From assembly GCA_023078555.1 (NCBI GenBank), contig CM041198.1, forward strand, positions 11,847,874 through 11,911,873: a stretch of 64,000 nucleotides of DNA, given 5' to 3'. Origin of the DNA: Ulva prolifera (Eukaryota > Chlorophyta > Ulvophyceae > Ulvales > Ulvaceae). Below the pieces are notes generated by a model. It saw only the letters and a program-made list of their open reading frames with translations, was not told the DNA's origin and did not search any database. Positions 22,704 to 34,983 of the stretch are shown here, piece by piece. Within the stretch, counting starts at the first letter, position 1, and each line of letters begins with the position of its first letter. A program made the position numbers and the translations under genes.

Positions 22704-23522
22704 CAGGTATCACAACGCTAACCGCGGGCTGTATCAGCGATGCACAGGCAAGAGTCGCAAACTGGCAACTGCATCCCCGCTTTCAAGCAGTTGAAAGTCT
22801 TCAAGTATATCTCTGCTCGATCGTCGTTTGTACATGGCATATTGGTCGTCGAGACATTCCGACACTTGTGATCGTCAAACTTGTGCCTCTGCTCGCTTTG
22901 ACCCATGCCAATGCATAGGCAATGGGCACGACCTGCAGCTGTGTACACGTCCATGCAGACGAGGAGCTGGCGGTGGATACATTTACGATCAAGTGAGCTT
23001 TACGTGAAAACAGCGTACCTGCTTAGCTCTCCAGGCTTCCCGGTTTCTTGTCTGCGCCTATTTCACGATTCTGGCATGGCTGTAAGCTCCGGCAGTTCTA
23101 CCACCAGAGCGCGCGGAAAACTTCTTACATGAGCATGAATAGGAGCTTGTGTCGTCGGGAGTAAGCATATGGCTTCGATGCACTCGGCCATCGGGAGACG
23201 GGAGCAACTCGTTGGAGCCCATGGCAGCGCTTATGTCCAACCGGCAAGCGGCCTGGCACCTACTGTTCGATCTTCCTGCACCTGCAAGTACGCAATTGAT
23301 GCATTCATGTGGAAGCAGCACGAGGGGCACTAGTGACCATTAATGTAGTTGATTCGGCCAACTCTAGTCAGGTGCAGAGAGTCTGCTCAGCACCACAGGA
23401 CACGTTGCATCGGGAGCATGCCTGTTGTTGCCTGCAGGAGTACCTTTCGAGGAGCTCCAGTGGACGGTGGAGACATATTACAAGTGGATATCGACCATGC
23501 CTCGATTCAGCCAGATGTCATC
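22704..23522. other. Divergent intergenic region
   Basis: 819 bases between the E1 beta start and the proposed cytidine deaminase start. The deaminase frame stays open upstream to about 23349 (MIRPTLVRC...), so its N-terminus could be 58 residues longer, but that extension has no family resemblance. No other gene is seen. Confidence 0.5.
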
Positions 23523-24398
23523 ATGCCACGCTTCCATGTCCCTGCTGCAGAAGCTGCGGCCCTGATGGACAAACTTGGCTGCTCCAGAAAAGATCTGCTG
23601 AAGTCAATGCTGCAGTCCAGTAGCACACTCGCACGGCCGCCGATTTCGTGTTTCAATGTGGGTGCCATTGGCATCACTCCTGCGGGCGACATATACGTTG
23701 GTGTCAACCTCGAGTTTCTACGCATGCCTCTCAACAACAGCGTTCATGCCGAACAGTTCCTCATCGCCAACCTGCGGCACCATGCCGAACCCGTGGTTGA
23801 CATGATCGCTGTCAATGCCGCTCCCTGCGGCCACTGCCGGCAGTTCCTGTCGGAGCTGCAGTGCTCAGACACAGTCCAGTTTGTCTTCGGGAATCAGGTC
23901 CAGGACACGTTCAGCTTAGATCAGCTCCTGCCCATGCGATTCAAACCGCAGGATTTGCTCGGGGACGATCCGCCACCTCTGCTCCTCAGCTTGCAGAGTA
24001 ACGATGTCAGCCCCACCCCGGAGGCAGAGGCCACCATGAAAGCCCGCAGCAGCGATCGTCTCTTTCAGCAAGCAGCAGCTGTGGCCATACAGGAGGCCCA
24101 AGAGTCGTATGCACCGTACAGCTTGTGCCCGGCGGGCGTGGCTCTCATCACAGAGGACGGGAATGTGCATGGGGGCGCCTACCTGGAGAGTGCAGCATAC
24201 AATCCAAGCATGCAGGCGTTACAGACAGCGATAACACACGCGGTGATTCACGGAATGGCATGCTACACGCATGTGGCTGAAGTGTTGATCGCTGAGATCC
24301 CCGGGCAGCCAGTGCAGCACAGTGCCCAAGTTCACTTTCTGATAGACGCAATAGCACCGGATGCGGTTGTGACAGACCTCCCCTTGCAGCGGAGCTAG
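23523..24398 (+). CDS. CDA1: Plant-type cytidine deaminase
   Basis: Single-exon 291-residue enzyme that deaminates cytidine/deoxycytidine to uridine/deoxyuridine in pyrimidine salvage. It has the two-domain plant layout. The catalytic N-terminal domain carries the zinc motifs NNSVHAEQFL (H-A-E) and NAAPCGHCRQFL (P-C-x-x-C). The C-terminal domain repeats the fold (ESYAPYSLCPAGVALIT...GAYLESAAYNPSMQALQTA) but lacks the zinc ligands. ARPPISCFNVGAIG and GVNLEFLRMPLNNS match plant CDA1. I chose ATG 23523 because MPRFHVPAAEAAAL aligns with the family N-terminus; an in-frame ATG at 23349 would add 58 residues. The absence of introns is unusual beside its neighbours. No obvious targeting peptide. Confidence 0.92.
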   Translation: MPRFHVPAAEAAALMDKLGCSRKDLLKSMLQSSSTLARPPISCFNVGAIGITPAGDIYVGVNLEFLRMPLNNSVHAEQFLIANLRHHAEPVVDMIAVNAAPCGHCRQFLSELQCSDTVQFVFGNQVQDTFSLDQLLPMRFKPQDLLGDDPPPLLLSLQSNDVSPTPEAEATMKARSSDRLFQQAAAVAIQEAQESYAPYSLCPAGVALITEDGNVHGGAYLESAAYNPSMQALQTAITHAVIHGMACYTHVAEVLIAEIPGQPVQHSAQVHFLIDAIAPDAVVTDLPLQRS

Positions 24399-25797
24399 GT
24401 TTAATTGTGTGCCTATACAGGTGATGCATTTAATGGTGTGTCAGATGGACGGCACCTGGACATGCATGCTGGTGTAGTGGCACATGCAATGGCTATGGTA
24501 AAGATCCCTGTGCTCATGATCATCGTGAGCAGGGGTGTTTGTAGTCCGAGTATAGAACCATGCATGCCTGCGGCCCCGTGAATCATGTAGTATCCTGGAT
24601 TTCTACCCACCAGTGCGGAACGTTCAAACACAACCTGACCATCAGGACACACATCCATGTGACATGTAGCCAATCCGGCTTGTGCCCCAGCAAGATTACA
24701 TTGCGCAGAAGTTGTGCAATTCTTCCAGGGCCCCTGGGTTTATAGATCTGAACCTGCAAGAGGATGCACATTGGCCCCTTGTAGACAAGGCTGTTCGATC
24801 GAGAGAAGTGGCGGTTGACTTGCCAACACACGGCCGTACAATCTGGAGATGGATGCGTATCAACGAATTGCGAATCTAACCCCACTGTAAGAGCTGTTGA
24901 ATCTGTGCAAGGTGCCTGTGTGGGTACCATGCGAACGTTGGTCAGTTGCTGTGGCTCGACAGGGCTGAAGAGACAGGACCGTGCCTCTGCCGGTCCAAGC
25001 GCAGCGATGTATGCGATACATTTTCTGGTAAGCGTTTATTGGGCGTGCAATTTCGCTGCACGCCCCTTGTACGTACGCCACTTCCGAGTGTGCGGTGAAC
25101 GCTCGATGCGTAAGATCAATCTTCGTTTTCAAGAGCGCCTTCATCCACCAACAGAAAGAAAGAGACCGCAATTCTGACTTATGAATTTTGTTATGGAACG
25201 CCTGCATACAGCCGATGCTCCCTCATCCTTCAGGCAGCGATATGAGGCAGCGATATGAAGTGATGCACGCAAAGGTACCTAGTCCCGCTGCGCCTGAGAA
25301 CATTCTCACACAGCCGAAATGCATTTTGCGTTCGCAAGAATCGCAGACAGATGTTGTGCGCGAATTCTAACATCGCGCGACTCCGCACAGGCCGGATTCT
25401 GTATCTCGGAGATACAGGAAAGCTGAACGCTTAGCTAAGTAGGAGCAGAACCGATCGCAAACGCTATGGCTTTGTACCCGCCTGCTGCACAATCTAGGCT
25501 GGTCCTGTGGGATTCGGGGCATCGGGAGTGAAATCCATGATTTTCGTGACCTCGGGCGTCTGTCGACGTGCAGTGGATCTGTACGCAGGCACGATGATAT
25601 CGATGCAGCTCGATGCGGAGTATGATCTCGGGGGTTCTGATAAAGCGGCGATGCTACCCTGAATATTTGATCAATTTGTGCGCAGCTGATCCGCCAATCC
25701 GGCAAATCTGCTCAACCAGATCTCCCGAGTTCTCAGCTCTGCCACGGCGATCTCCTTCGAAGGCAGCAGTACTGCGTGCAGACAGGTGAGCTGACAG
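24399..25797. other. Intergenic; no gene recognised
   Basis: About 1.4 kb between the deaminase and the LHCII promoter. The only local oddity is a 13-bp tandem pair of GGCAGCGATATGA near 25,231-25,257. No gene is seen. Confidence 0.5.
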
Positions 25798-25804
25798 TAT
25801 ATAT
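25798..25804 (+). promoter_or_regulatory. TATA box of the LHCII gene
   Basis: TATATAT 84 bases upstream of the LHCII start codon, with no competing ATG in between. The position suits a short 5' UTR on a strongly expressed gene. Confidence 0.6.
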
Positions 25805-25887
25805 TCACCGTCGCGACGTCGCATCTCTACCAGCCCACTTTCAGTGCATCCCGTCTCTCTTCTTCGAAAGGACAACAACAGAGCATC

Positions 25888-27380
25888 ATGTCTGCTGCTA
25901 TCGCTTGCTCCGGCGTGCGCGCTGCTGCGCCCATCAAGGTGAGCGCAACTCCGCTATACCTTCAACAACGAAATGTCCTGGTGGCTTGTGCCTCGACCTC
26001 GATCCGGGCACCCCTGTGTCTTTGGCCACCCGTTGTGCACAGCTCATGCTGGGGCACAGACGAGCACATTGTGTCCGTTTCGTCAGGGGTTTCCCACCTC
26101 TGTGCTTGACACACCGATTTTGTAACGCGTATCTCAGCTTGTGTGAGTACCCCCATTCTAGCTGTTGCGCGTCTCCGATGATGGGTGCAATATGCTGTGC
26201 CTTGGCACCGACGAAGTGTAGGATCAATGCCGACAATTCACCCGCACCTGGTGGTAACACTTTCCCCATTACTCTACTTTTGAGTCTACTTCTTCCTGCA
26301 CTCTTGCCATTTGTAATTGGTCGCACGAGCTACTTCGACATGTGCGTGTCCCGGAGCTCGAGGTGGTGCACTGTGTTCCGACATAGTGCATCACCATGTC
26401 GGAACACAGTGCTCCACCTCAAATGTCTCGTCGATGGATGTTCATCTCTGCGCGGAGTTCCGACCTGCACCTGTGCAGTGCACATTGTGACTCGACTATT
26501 GTGTGCAGCGCTCCGTCGCTTCTCGCGCTTCCGTCGAGTTCTACGGCCCAGACCGCGCAAAGTGGCTCGGCCCTTACTCCGATAACTCCACCCCCGACTA
26601 CCTGACCGGTGAGTTCCCCGGTGACTACGGTTGGGACACTGCCGGCCTGTCCGCTGACCCAGAGACTTTCGCTCGCTACCGTGAGACCGAGGTCATTCAT
26701 GCCCGCTGGGCTATGCTCGGAGCCCTCGGCTGCATCTTCCCCGAGGCTTTGGCCAAGAACGGTGTGACCTTCGGCGAGGCTGTCTGGTTCAAGGCTGGCG
26801 CTCAGATCTTCTCCGACGGTGGCCTCGACTACCTCGGCAACCCCTCCCTCATCCACGCCCAGTCCATCCTGGCCATTCTTGGTTGCCAGGTACGGCTATG
26901 CCGACCAGTCTCCATCTATGTGCACGTATGTCTGTTACGACAGGTTAAGCGCTGTCGTGCGCCGTGTTGTCGTAGACAGCTGTTTCATGTTCAATAAATA
27001 TGTGTCGAAACAGGCTGTATCCATCGTTCAATTCTTCCATTCACCGAGACTCATGTTACCCGCTCTGTTTGTAGGTGGTGCTCATGGGTCTGATTGAGGG
27101 ATACCGTGTCAACGGTGGCCCCGCTGGTGAGGGCCTGGACTCCCTGTACCCCGGCGAGAGCTTCGACCCTCTCGGCCTCGCTGATGACCCCGACACCTTC
27201 GCTGAGCTCAAGGTGAAGGAGATCAAGAACGGCCGCCTTGCTATGTTCTCCATGTTCGGCTTCTACGTCCAGGCCATCGTGACTGGCAAGGGACCCGTTG
27301 AGAACTGGGCTGAGCACGTCGCTGATCCTTTCGCGGCCAACGCTTGGAACTACGCCACCAAGTTCGTCCCCGGCAACTAA
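25888..27380 (+). CDS. LHCBM: Major light-harvesting complex II chlorophyll a/b-binding protein
   Basis: Three phase-0 exons (25888-25938, 26509-26889, 27075-27380) give 245 residues. The first exon carries only the start of the transit peptide ([17 protein letters not shown]). The mature part begins [17 protein letters not shown], with the FYGPDR trimerisation motif, then [20 protein letters not shown]. Helix B is [21 protein letters not shown]; helix C is in the [23 protein letters not shown] region; helix A is [27 protein letters not shown]. The chlorophyll-ligand residues E-x-x-H-x-R and E-x-x-N-x-R are intact. It is an antenna of photosystem II in the thylakoid. Codon use is strongly GC-ending and more biased than in neighbours, as expected for high expression. 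Intron 1 contains a long hairpin (separate entry). Confidence 0.96.
26360..26420. repeat. 25-bp hairpin in LHCII intron 1
   Basis: Arm 26360-26384 and arm 26396-26420 are inverse complements with one mismatch in 25, around an 11-base loop. The arms contain CACTGTGTTCCGACAT and its inverse. It is transcribed inside intron 1 of the LHCII gene and would fold stably in RNA. It could be a foldback-type insertion, a small-RNA precursor or a splicing element. Confidence 0.8.
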
Positions 27381-27488
27381 GCCGGTTGGTAGACCTACTC
27401 AGCGTGAACGGGGCCTGGAGGGTGCACATTTCACAGCTTTGTGCGTACCCGAATGTGGGTGTTTGGTCTATGGTGCCATTTCTTTACG

Positions 27489-27493
27489 TGTAA
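27489..27493 (+). terminator. TGTAA polyadenylation signal of the LHCII gene
   Basis: TGTAA 109 bases past the LHCII stop codon, in a T-rich 3' UTR. Confidence 0.6.
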
Positions 27494-30452
27494 ACCTTGG
27501 TACACAGGATCCATTGTTCATTATTGATTATGTTATGGCTGTATTGTCATGGCTGTATCGCAACGTAAAACCAAACCTGACCTCTACTTTTTCACAGTCC
27601 GCTGCTCCATCACATCTAATCATAATTACGCCCTGTCCTCGGAACATTGTTGGCTTAACAAACCAACAAAATCCGATGTATCCTTTGCTCGTACAGCCAG
27701 CAACTGCTCCAATCCCAATTCCTGACCGAGTTACAGTGGCATGTCACAATGGCACATGCCCACCTGAAGAGTATACATTAAATCCGGCCATGTTCTTTGG
27801 GAACTCTGATGCCTGATGGTGATATATGTTTTGGTGTTGAGCTGTCCCATCTTTTCACATTGTGCACTTCTTGTTTCTGTAAGTCCCCATGCATACCCAT
27901 GTCCACTTTGTTTCCTGCCTCCTGTCCAATGACACATACTCTGCCAAAACCCCAACACCTATCGGCCCAGCGAAAAAAAAGAGATAGAGACAAGTTCACT
28001 ATGTAACTGAACGCCGTATTGTGTTCCCCCCCACGCCCCTGTTCCATATTCATCACCAAGACCACATGGTGCCCATGGCAATGTGTTACCGGTGGATGAT
28101 GAGCGTTGACATACTTACATGGATGTATGCTGAGCCGAGCTGCTATAACGCAGGAATGTAATGTGATGGCTGGTTGTAATCTTCCTGGTTTTCAGGCAAC
28201 ATCATCAAGAGCTATCTGGAATTTTGTGGATGCGCCTTAAATACACAGGTAAATCATGGCAGAAATGTGCATGTTGCCACACTCGGGTGACCTAATTCAG
28301 GCGCTGGTGAGAGGAGCTCACAGTTATCGTAAATGCGAAGTGTGAGTGTGATGAAGATACCATGTTTGTGTCAATCGCGTGCTGGTGTCGTCGCGATTGG
28401 AGCCCTCAAGTACCACTGGTCAGTATAATATGACGGTTGATAAAAGATTTTAGCTGTCTGTTTGTTGAGAAGTATGCACTGCTCTGGGTCACAGCCCTTC
28501 TTCACAGGCACATGGCGGTGAACATCTGAAGACCTTGGAGGAATATGCAGCGGCCATTATGATATGCATACGCACGCTGCAACACCAAACAGGTGTGTGC
28601 AGCATATATTGGAGAGGGGTGTCCAGTCGTATAGGCTGGTGTTGAAATGCAAGCTGTGGTACGGCCCCCCAATCGATGCGCATGCATGCACCGGGAAGTA
28701 TAGGCATGTGGGAGGCATGATACTTGACCCAGCTTTCGACCAATGGAAGCACACACATCAACAATCGCAGCTCTGTCAAAATCCCCCACGGTCTCCTCTC
28801 AAAAGACTTCCCCATCATTTGCATGCGACCTAAACATCAGCAAAGTATTAATTTGCAGCACAAGCACAAGCTGAACATGCGACCATGTCGCACTGCATTG
28901 AAGGAGAGTGGTATGGCAAGTAATATTCCATGGTTCCTGTGATGGCTTATGCATTGACATACCTATCACATTCGGATCCTTTCTCTTACAGTGACTCTAT
29001 CATGCAACCCCCGGTAGTAAGCACTAGAATTGTGTGGCATGATATCTTGGTCGAGAAGCCCAGACAGCCTTGCCTGATTCCTGAGCCAGGGTCGATGAAA
29101 GCACCTACGCTGCTGGAATATTGGCAGGATACTCTTCACACAACATTCATGACAACGAACAGCAATGGGTGTCATGGGCAAGCTCCTGGGCTCAAAGTTT
29201 GTCCTGCAAGTCAAGTCTGGACAGATCACACCCAGCTCAAGATGAGGAGGCTGTCCTGCATATGCAACGATGTGCGGCCAATACACCAAACACGCACCTT
29301 TATGTCCACTGCATCCCCCAGGCAGCCTGGCAAATCGAGCTCCCGTGTGATTGTTAATGGCTTTTCCACTCTTGTTTGCATATATGTGAGCACGGAGTCA
29401 GGCCGGACTTCAGGCCACGGTTTCTGCAGCGATTCGCACTGGCTGCCGTTTGCATCAGTCGCACAGCAGCCAGGCCAGTTTTGGCGATATCACCCATATC
29501 GCGGCTCATGCTGCCTGATCTCAACTGCGGAGATGCAGTCACCCACACTTCCTGGATTCTAGGTGAACTCTTGTGCAGTTGATCAGTCAACCCACAGTCA
29601 CAGCAGGGCAGATGTCCATTCAAAGGCTGCTGTGCACTCAGTGGCTTCACGGGGTTGGGTGTGGGATGCTGGAGTGCATATGACGAGCAGGACGAAGCAG
29701 GTGATGATGTGACTCCTACCAGTGGCCAGGCAGCAGTGTGTTCTTGCAGCTTCACCCAGTGTTCTGTGCCCAAAGCCCATGTACGGTAGCACGATATTGT
29801 GACGGAAGACTTGAGAAGGCCACGCCGTCACGGGTACATAACGTTGCCCCATGACCCGCCGCCTACCACACCTCCGCATAAGCTGTGTGTGCATGCAACA
29901 GGCCATGGCCCGTGGCACTGTGGCCTGCAACTGAAGCACACACCACAGCAGCGCCGTAATATTTGGGTCGGTGCACGAATACGGACACCTAGCTAATATG
30001 ATTCAAGAAAGTCACGACATGCCGCATAGGCTGTCAAAGCTCGATCTGAAAGAGATCAGCTGCATATCGAGACATTGGGACCAGCAGCGCTGAGTGTGGA
30101 ATTGGAATGATCACTGCAACAAAATTGACCGTGAGTACTGCCGGGCTGTGGACAGGCTAAAATGCAACTTCGACCTCTTGGTACACACATCAAGAGTATG
30201 CTGACCAATGTTGACAGAACAGACTGACGTGGGATCAATGAACTGGCTCTGCACACATGTGGGTTCACCGGTGCCCTGACAAGTTACGCACCGTAGCACA
30301 CTACGTGCAGGGATATGATGATACACAAGCAAGACAGCGGTTCTCTGCCAAGCATGGAACGACATACGCAGATGCAAGTGACTGTGTAAGGGACTGGTCA
30401 TGGCATTGACTATCATAGGGTCAAGCATGCACTCATGCATTGTGCGCGATTG

Positions 30453-30457
30453 TTACA
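30453..30457 (-). terminator. TGTAA polyadenylation signal of the eL20 gene
   Basis: TGTAA on the minus strand, 25 bases past the eL20 stop codon. Confidence 0.55.
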
Positions 30458-30482
30458 CAGAGCCACGGAGCCAAGACACCAT

Positions 30483-31626
30483 CTAGAACGCCGCCATTGT
30501 GGGGCGGGTTGCCTTGTACAGCGTCTTGTACGTGCGGCTCTCTGGCCTGATGTACCTGCACGGGGCTATTGCCGGGGTTTCCACCGGGTGACATGTGATG
30601 GTGCAGGTCCTCAGACCCCACAGCACAGTAGATGCTAATAACTGGCATGGAGCAGGATGCACATTGCATGCATGGATTTCATTCTGGATGCTTGCGAAGT
30701 AAAAGGTTGCTGCCGACTCGCCAGAATATAGACGATGATGCGTTCGGGCTACAATTCAATTGGGTGTTTGCCAGATGTGGCCTGGTCAGCATGGCTGATG
30801 GCAACCGCTACCTGCCAGCTCCGGGCCAGAAACCAAATAAAGCCCAGCACCACTCTGAGCCTTGCGGAAACCCATGATTCCGACACCTCATTTTCGAGAA
30901 ACATAGTCAATGAAAAATGAAAAGGAAATCGCACTTGCGCAGCACAGGGAACTTGATCTGGGAGTCATGGAACTGTGTGATGTTGGCGCGCTTGCAGTCT
31001 GCGGCCTTGATGGTCACAGTCTTGATGATGTGGATCTGGTGTGACCTGACACGGTGACGTGAAGCCATCTCAGTATACATCTGCTCAATGGCGCCGTTCA
31101 GTGTAAGGTCACGGTACTCCTTGAACATGTTGTGGTAGCCTGTGCGAGACTGATACCGGAGCCACACGCCGTAGTTCGTTGTCTTCGTAGGCTTGGACTC
31201 GAAGATCTGGAAATATGAATTTTCTACCATGTTGGTCTGTGGTGGCATTCGGTGGCACGGGCTTCGGGTGTACGTGATCACTGGTATGGATCCTTACATG
31301 CACAACAGAAAACGAACCTCATTAATGGCCAGAATTTGGCCGTTCGCCTTCTTGACTTTCCTGAGGCGAGAAAGGAAGTACCTGCATAATTCGACATGTT
31401 TGTTGCTGTGGAGGAACCCGCCAAAGCAACCGAGAGCACACATGTCAGCAGCTGCCGGCGTGCTATCGCGGCACAAGAAAAACGCGCACCAGAAGCGTGA
31501 ACGCGCCCTAACAGCGTCTGTGGCCCAGATCTTCATTCGGTAAACCGTGGGCTCCGGCTGGCTGTCGGTCGGCAGCAGGCGACCGACCACCTGGTACTGG
31601 TGCCACTTAAAATTACCCTGCACCAT
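30483..31626 (-). CDS. RPL18A: 60S ribosomal protein eL20 (L18a)
   Basis: Four exons (31626-31490, 31381-31318, 31206-30935, 30555-30483) join in phase to 181 residues, the family's usual length. Conserved sequence runs from the N-terminal [15 protein letters not shown] and [21 protein letters not shown], through [37 protein letters not shown] and [20 protein letters not shown], to [20 protein letters not shown]. It is a structural protein of the large cytosolic subunit. The last exon is only 73 bases and reads [20 protein letters not shown], matching the family C-terminus (KVRPP...KTTYKA..P); it lies about 380 bases beyond the previous exon and is easy to miss. Donors are GTGCGC, GTTCGT and GTGCGA. 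Confidence 0.94.
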
Positions 31627-32382
31627 GAATGAATATCACAGCAGTATCTAAACCGAGATGACTGCAATCAGTCGCGAAAAGCAGTCGTGATCCGGCTACT
31701 GCATGCAGGATCGCAAGGTTGCGTGCCTGCACCATGATGATCTCTCCTCCCGAAGTCGAACACTAGAAAAGGAAGGACTGTTCACTCGTGCCGCATTTTA
31801 CTGGCACGATTCAGGGAATGCAAGCTGATGAACAGCGACAGCGAGAGTTAGTGACTACGAGTGCTTTCAACAGGCGCGGCTACTTGTTCTGACGTCATTC
31901 CGTCACACTTTCGCCACGTAGCAGGGAGCCGCGCAATGCCTGCCCTACCAGACATACGGCACGGTCTGAGGCCCGGTGCAGTGCATGCAACTTATCGTTA
32001 CAGAATGATCAAGTGAACGAGGTATGCGGAGATACTGTCAGTTTCAATCGGTGGTTGGCCCTCCGTGGCGGTAAGTGCGTCAATGTCCCACCGTTACGCC
32101 AGAAAGAACAACTGCACGAGATGAAATCAATGTTGTAGTGAATTCCGCAGTTGTGAAACCTAGCCTGCCTGATTACATCAACACGAATTAAAGCACGGCG
32201 AATCAAGCTTTGTCGGGCCCATGCGGTCTGGTGGACTGGGATGTGCAAGCACTGTGGCAGTGGGTGCTATGGGCTTGTTCACGATGTCAACAGCCGGAAA
32301 CATGGCTGCCCGGGCTATAAAGCAGTACCACTACAAGCAAAAGGTTGGCATCCATCTCACGGGCGAACTTGTATGTTGAGAC
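31627..32382. other. Intergenic region between eL20 and the zinc-finger gene
   Basis: Must contain the eL20 promoter and probably the 5' exon(s) of the + strand zinc-finger gene, whose start I could not fix. No clear coding exon is seen. Confidence 0.45.
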
Positions 32383-32439
32383 CATGAACTGCCGCTGTGC
32401 TGGCGCCCAACGTGCTCCCTCGAACCTCACGGTCAGCCT

Positions 32440-32892
32440 GTGTTGCCGGTGCAGCTGAAGATCTCTCCACAGTGCGATGAGTGCATAGGATCGGGCAGGA
32501 TCGCTTGTGACATTTGCCAAGGTGTGTGCAGCTTGCGTAGCCCGATGCAAAACGCACCAATGCATGTCGTTGCGTGACTGAAGACTCCACAGAGTGACCA
32601 AGCCATACATTAACAAAGATGCACATCCTGAACACACTTCTGGGCCATATGCTGACCTGACATTAAGATTGGCTTCATACATCCAGTAGGAATCGCTTGC
32701 AGCATGTAAGTGTGCGCTTGCATCATCGATGACAGCTATCAAGGGCTGCGTGCAGACTCCAAGATGATAGAGTGCCACAATGATGTGTTCCTGAGAGCGA
32801 CGCAGATAGTGGTTTGCCCGGGGTGTGGAGGGCAAGGGGATAGGGAATGCCCAAATTGCTATGGCGAGGGCGTCAATACCGCAGCCACGTGA
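32440..32892 (+). CDS. Small DnaJ-type cysteine-rich zinc-finger protein (partial model)
   Basis: Two exons on the + strand encode a complete DnaJ-type zinc-binding module. The first, ending at 32521, reads ISPQCDECIGSGRIACDICQG. The second (32798-32892) reads IVVCPGCGGQGDRECPNCYGEG and ends NTAAT at a TGA. Each supplies paired CxxCxGxG-like motifs, and joining after G32521 keeps the phase. No J domain is visible nearby, so it resembles stand-alone plastid factors of the BSD2/LQY1 type, which act as folding or assembly chaperones (for example for Rubisco or photosystem II). That role is inference. The 5' exon and start codon are not resolved; an upstream ATG at 32383 is in a different frame. 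It is convergent with the ClpR gene. Confidence 0.7.
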
Positions 32893-33396
32893 CTCAAGCA
32901 GATCAGGTTGCAAGATGTTCCAGCAGCTACTCCAGGAGCAGCTCCACATTCTGGCCCGGCGGGTTGTTTGTTTGAGACAAGTTTGCCGAATGGATGTCAC
33001 CAGCGCACCTCGAAGCTTGTATATCACTGCTGGGGAGGTACACGAACCAGCAGCCATGCGCTTCCGGCATGCTTCCGGGACCGTTCATGAACTCCCGAAC
33101 GCTGCGCTCTTTGTACAACACAAGTGTATGCCAGCATGCCCATTTCGGATCGACTACGCTTGCATCTGAGTGTGAGCCAATTGCGCATCGCTGCGTGCAG
33201 TGCATGTATTGGTGTGGCAAATGCTTAGGGGGCTCGCTTTGATGCGATTTTGGCAGTGCCTGAGAGGCAGTCCACTCGCATCCCACACGGGGCAGGGTCC
33301 ACTACGAAACACACAATCGAGATTACAGTGTGCACGCTGAGTCATGTATACACCACGAGCATGAGAGGAGCAGATATGGTGTACATCCCCGTGCAG
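32893..33396. other. Convergent intergenic region
   Basis: 3' flanks of the zinc-finger gene (+) and the ClpR gene (-). A minus-strand TGTAA at 33323-33327 lies 69 bases past the ClpR stop. No other gene is seen. Confidence 0.5.
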
Positions 33397-34983
33397 CTAC
33401 CGAGCCACAAGCCCTGCCTGCTTATCCCACTGTGCGTTGGTCATGACTGCACCTGTGATTCCCTCCTCCTTCTCGCTCTTCACAATCTTGTCAATCATAC
33501 CGTATTCAATTGCATCGATCGGGGTCATGTACAGCGGCCTGCAGCACATGTTCAGTCAAACAGACCACATCAGGCGCGGACACCTGCACACCCTCACAAA
33601 CACAGCAAAGCGAGCAAGCTGCAAGAGTGCGTTGTCGTGGTGGTGGACTCAGGCTGTAGATGACTGGGGGCAGGCGGGCATGCGGCTGGGGGCACCTTTG
33701 CATGTCGTAGTCCAGCTTCTCGACTGAGTGACCAGTCCCCTCTGACAGAATAGACAGATGGTTCTGGTACTGGGCGTATGCTTCCCGCCACCTGATCTGT
33801 ACTTCTATTGCCTGCCGAGCCCCGGTCGGTGGCATACGAGGCTGCTGCAGCAGTGCGGTGGCATGCGGCAGCATGAAGCGCTTCCCACGCGTGCCGGAGG
33901 CAAGGAGCATGGCACACTGGCCATAAGCTACGCCGACCCCGACTGTAAACACCTGTATCGCACGATCTGTGTATGCAAACTATTTGTATTAGGACACGGT
34001 TGGACACCATGCGCCCCCGCCCGCCAAGAAGAGCGTAAATCAGGCATGGGCACGGCAGCTGTTGTACATAACAAGACCATGGTGATTTGGCGGGGACCAA
34101 AGTAGACCAGAGCCGGGCGCACTGCTGTGGCGGAAGGACAGACAAAATACATCACCACAACATCGTAGATGCACAAAATTGCAAGCATGGTTGACCGCTT
34201 GCAGGTTCATGTCACATGTTGCTCTAGTGCTGCCACATGAGATGGACGAATAGGTGGACGTTACTGGAGGTGCTGCAGCTTCAGCCGGCGAGGTTGCTAT
34301 TGTGTGGACAGTGTGCCACTGGGTCTGGACCGATGCGAGGTGCACCAGGTGCACTCACAATGACAGAAGGCAAGCTGTAGATAACAAAACCGTCGCACCT
34401 CGTTCTTGAGATACCTCATGGTATCGAGAATTGCTGTTCCTTCGGTCTCGAAACCGACAGTTTCGCCATCAGCACGTGTTGTACCAGTCGAATTGATGTA
34501 CAGGTACACTGGCCTGCTTGAGTCTGAGTATTGAAGGTACAAAAGCTCGGCAACGATGAGCTCTGTCACTGCAGGAACCAAAGGCATGCCCAGATACACA
34601 ATTCGGGCATTCAGAAGCAGCGATGGCAGGTCTGGCGGTGGGGTACGTGGTTTATGTCCTCCTCCGCCAGCGGAAACAGCTGCTCCTCCACCTCCCGCCA
34701 GTGCAACGGTTTCATCAAGTAGAGGAAAATCTGTGGGGGGTACCCAGATGCTACCTGCGCACAACGAGGGCATTTCCAGGAACAGCAAGGGATCTCTGAG
34801 ACCTTGAATCGTGCGGTCGACAAAACAACACTTCAATGCCCAATAGCGTCCTGCTGGAATAGAGCGAGGTGTGGCGTCACGGATGACGCACTTTTGGTGT
34901 TTAGATGGTCGCGTACAACCGTCCGCGATCGCTGGCTTGGCACACGGACGAAGGATGCCGAGGCCAGGCGCGGGCGTATGCAA
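33397..34983 (-). CDS. CLPR4: Plastid Clp protease non-catalytic subunit, ClpR4-like
   Basis: Three exons (34983-34399, 33952-33696, 33538-33397) join in phase to 327 residues. ClpR proteins are inactive paralogues of ClpP that build the plastid Clp core. Matches: RTPPPDLPSLLLNARIVYLG, VPAVTELIVAELLYLQY, YLYINSTGTTRADGETVG, GVGVAYGQCAMLLASGTRGK, FMLPHATALLQQPR and MTPIDAIEYGMIDKI. The catalytic serine position (ClpP G-x-A-A-S) reads AYGQCAML, and the catalytic histidine (ClpP MIHQP) is glutamine in LLQQP, so it cannot be proteolytic. GETVG and LKNEV favour ClpR4 over ClpR1. The first about 65 residues look like a transit peptide. A Gly/Ala-rich insert (ALAGGGGAAVSAGGGG) precedes the core. Confidence 0.9.

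Larger units (their letters stand above)
27381..30482. other. Long gene-poor interval after LHCII
   Basis: About 3.1 kb. The first part is the LHCII 3' UTR with TGTAA at 27489. The rest is near-balanced sequence with short open frames on both strands. I found no domain, no splice chain and no repeat of note. A non-coding RNA or a fast-evolving gene cannot be excluded. Confidence 0.5.

Noticed and set aside
32287-33057. 256-codon minus-strand open frame
   Set aside because: The + strand of the same region encodes two matching CxxCxGxG zinc motifs with in-phase splice sites, and the minus frame has no recognisable features.
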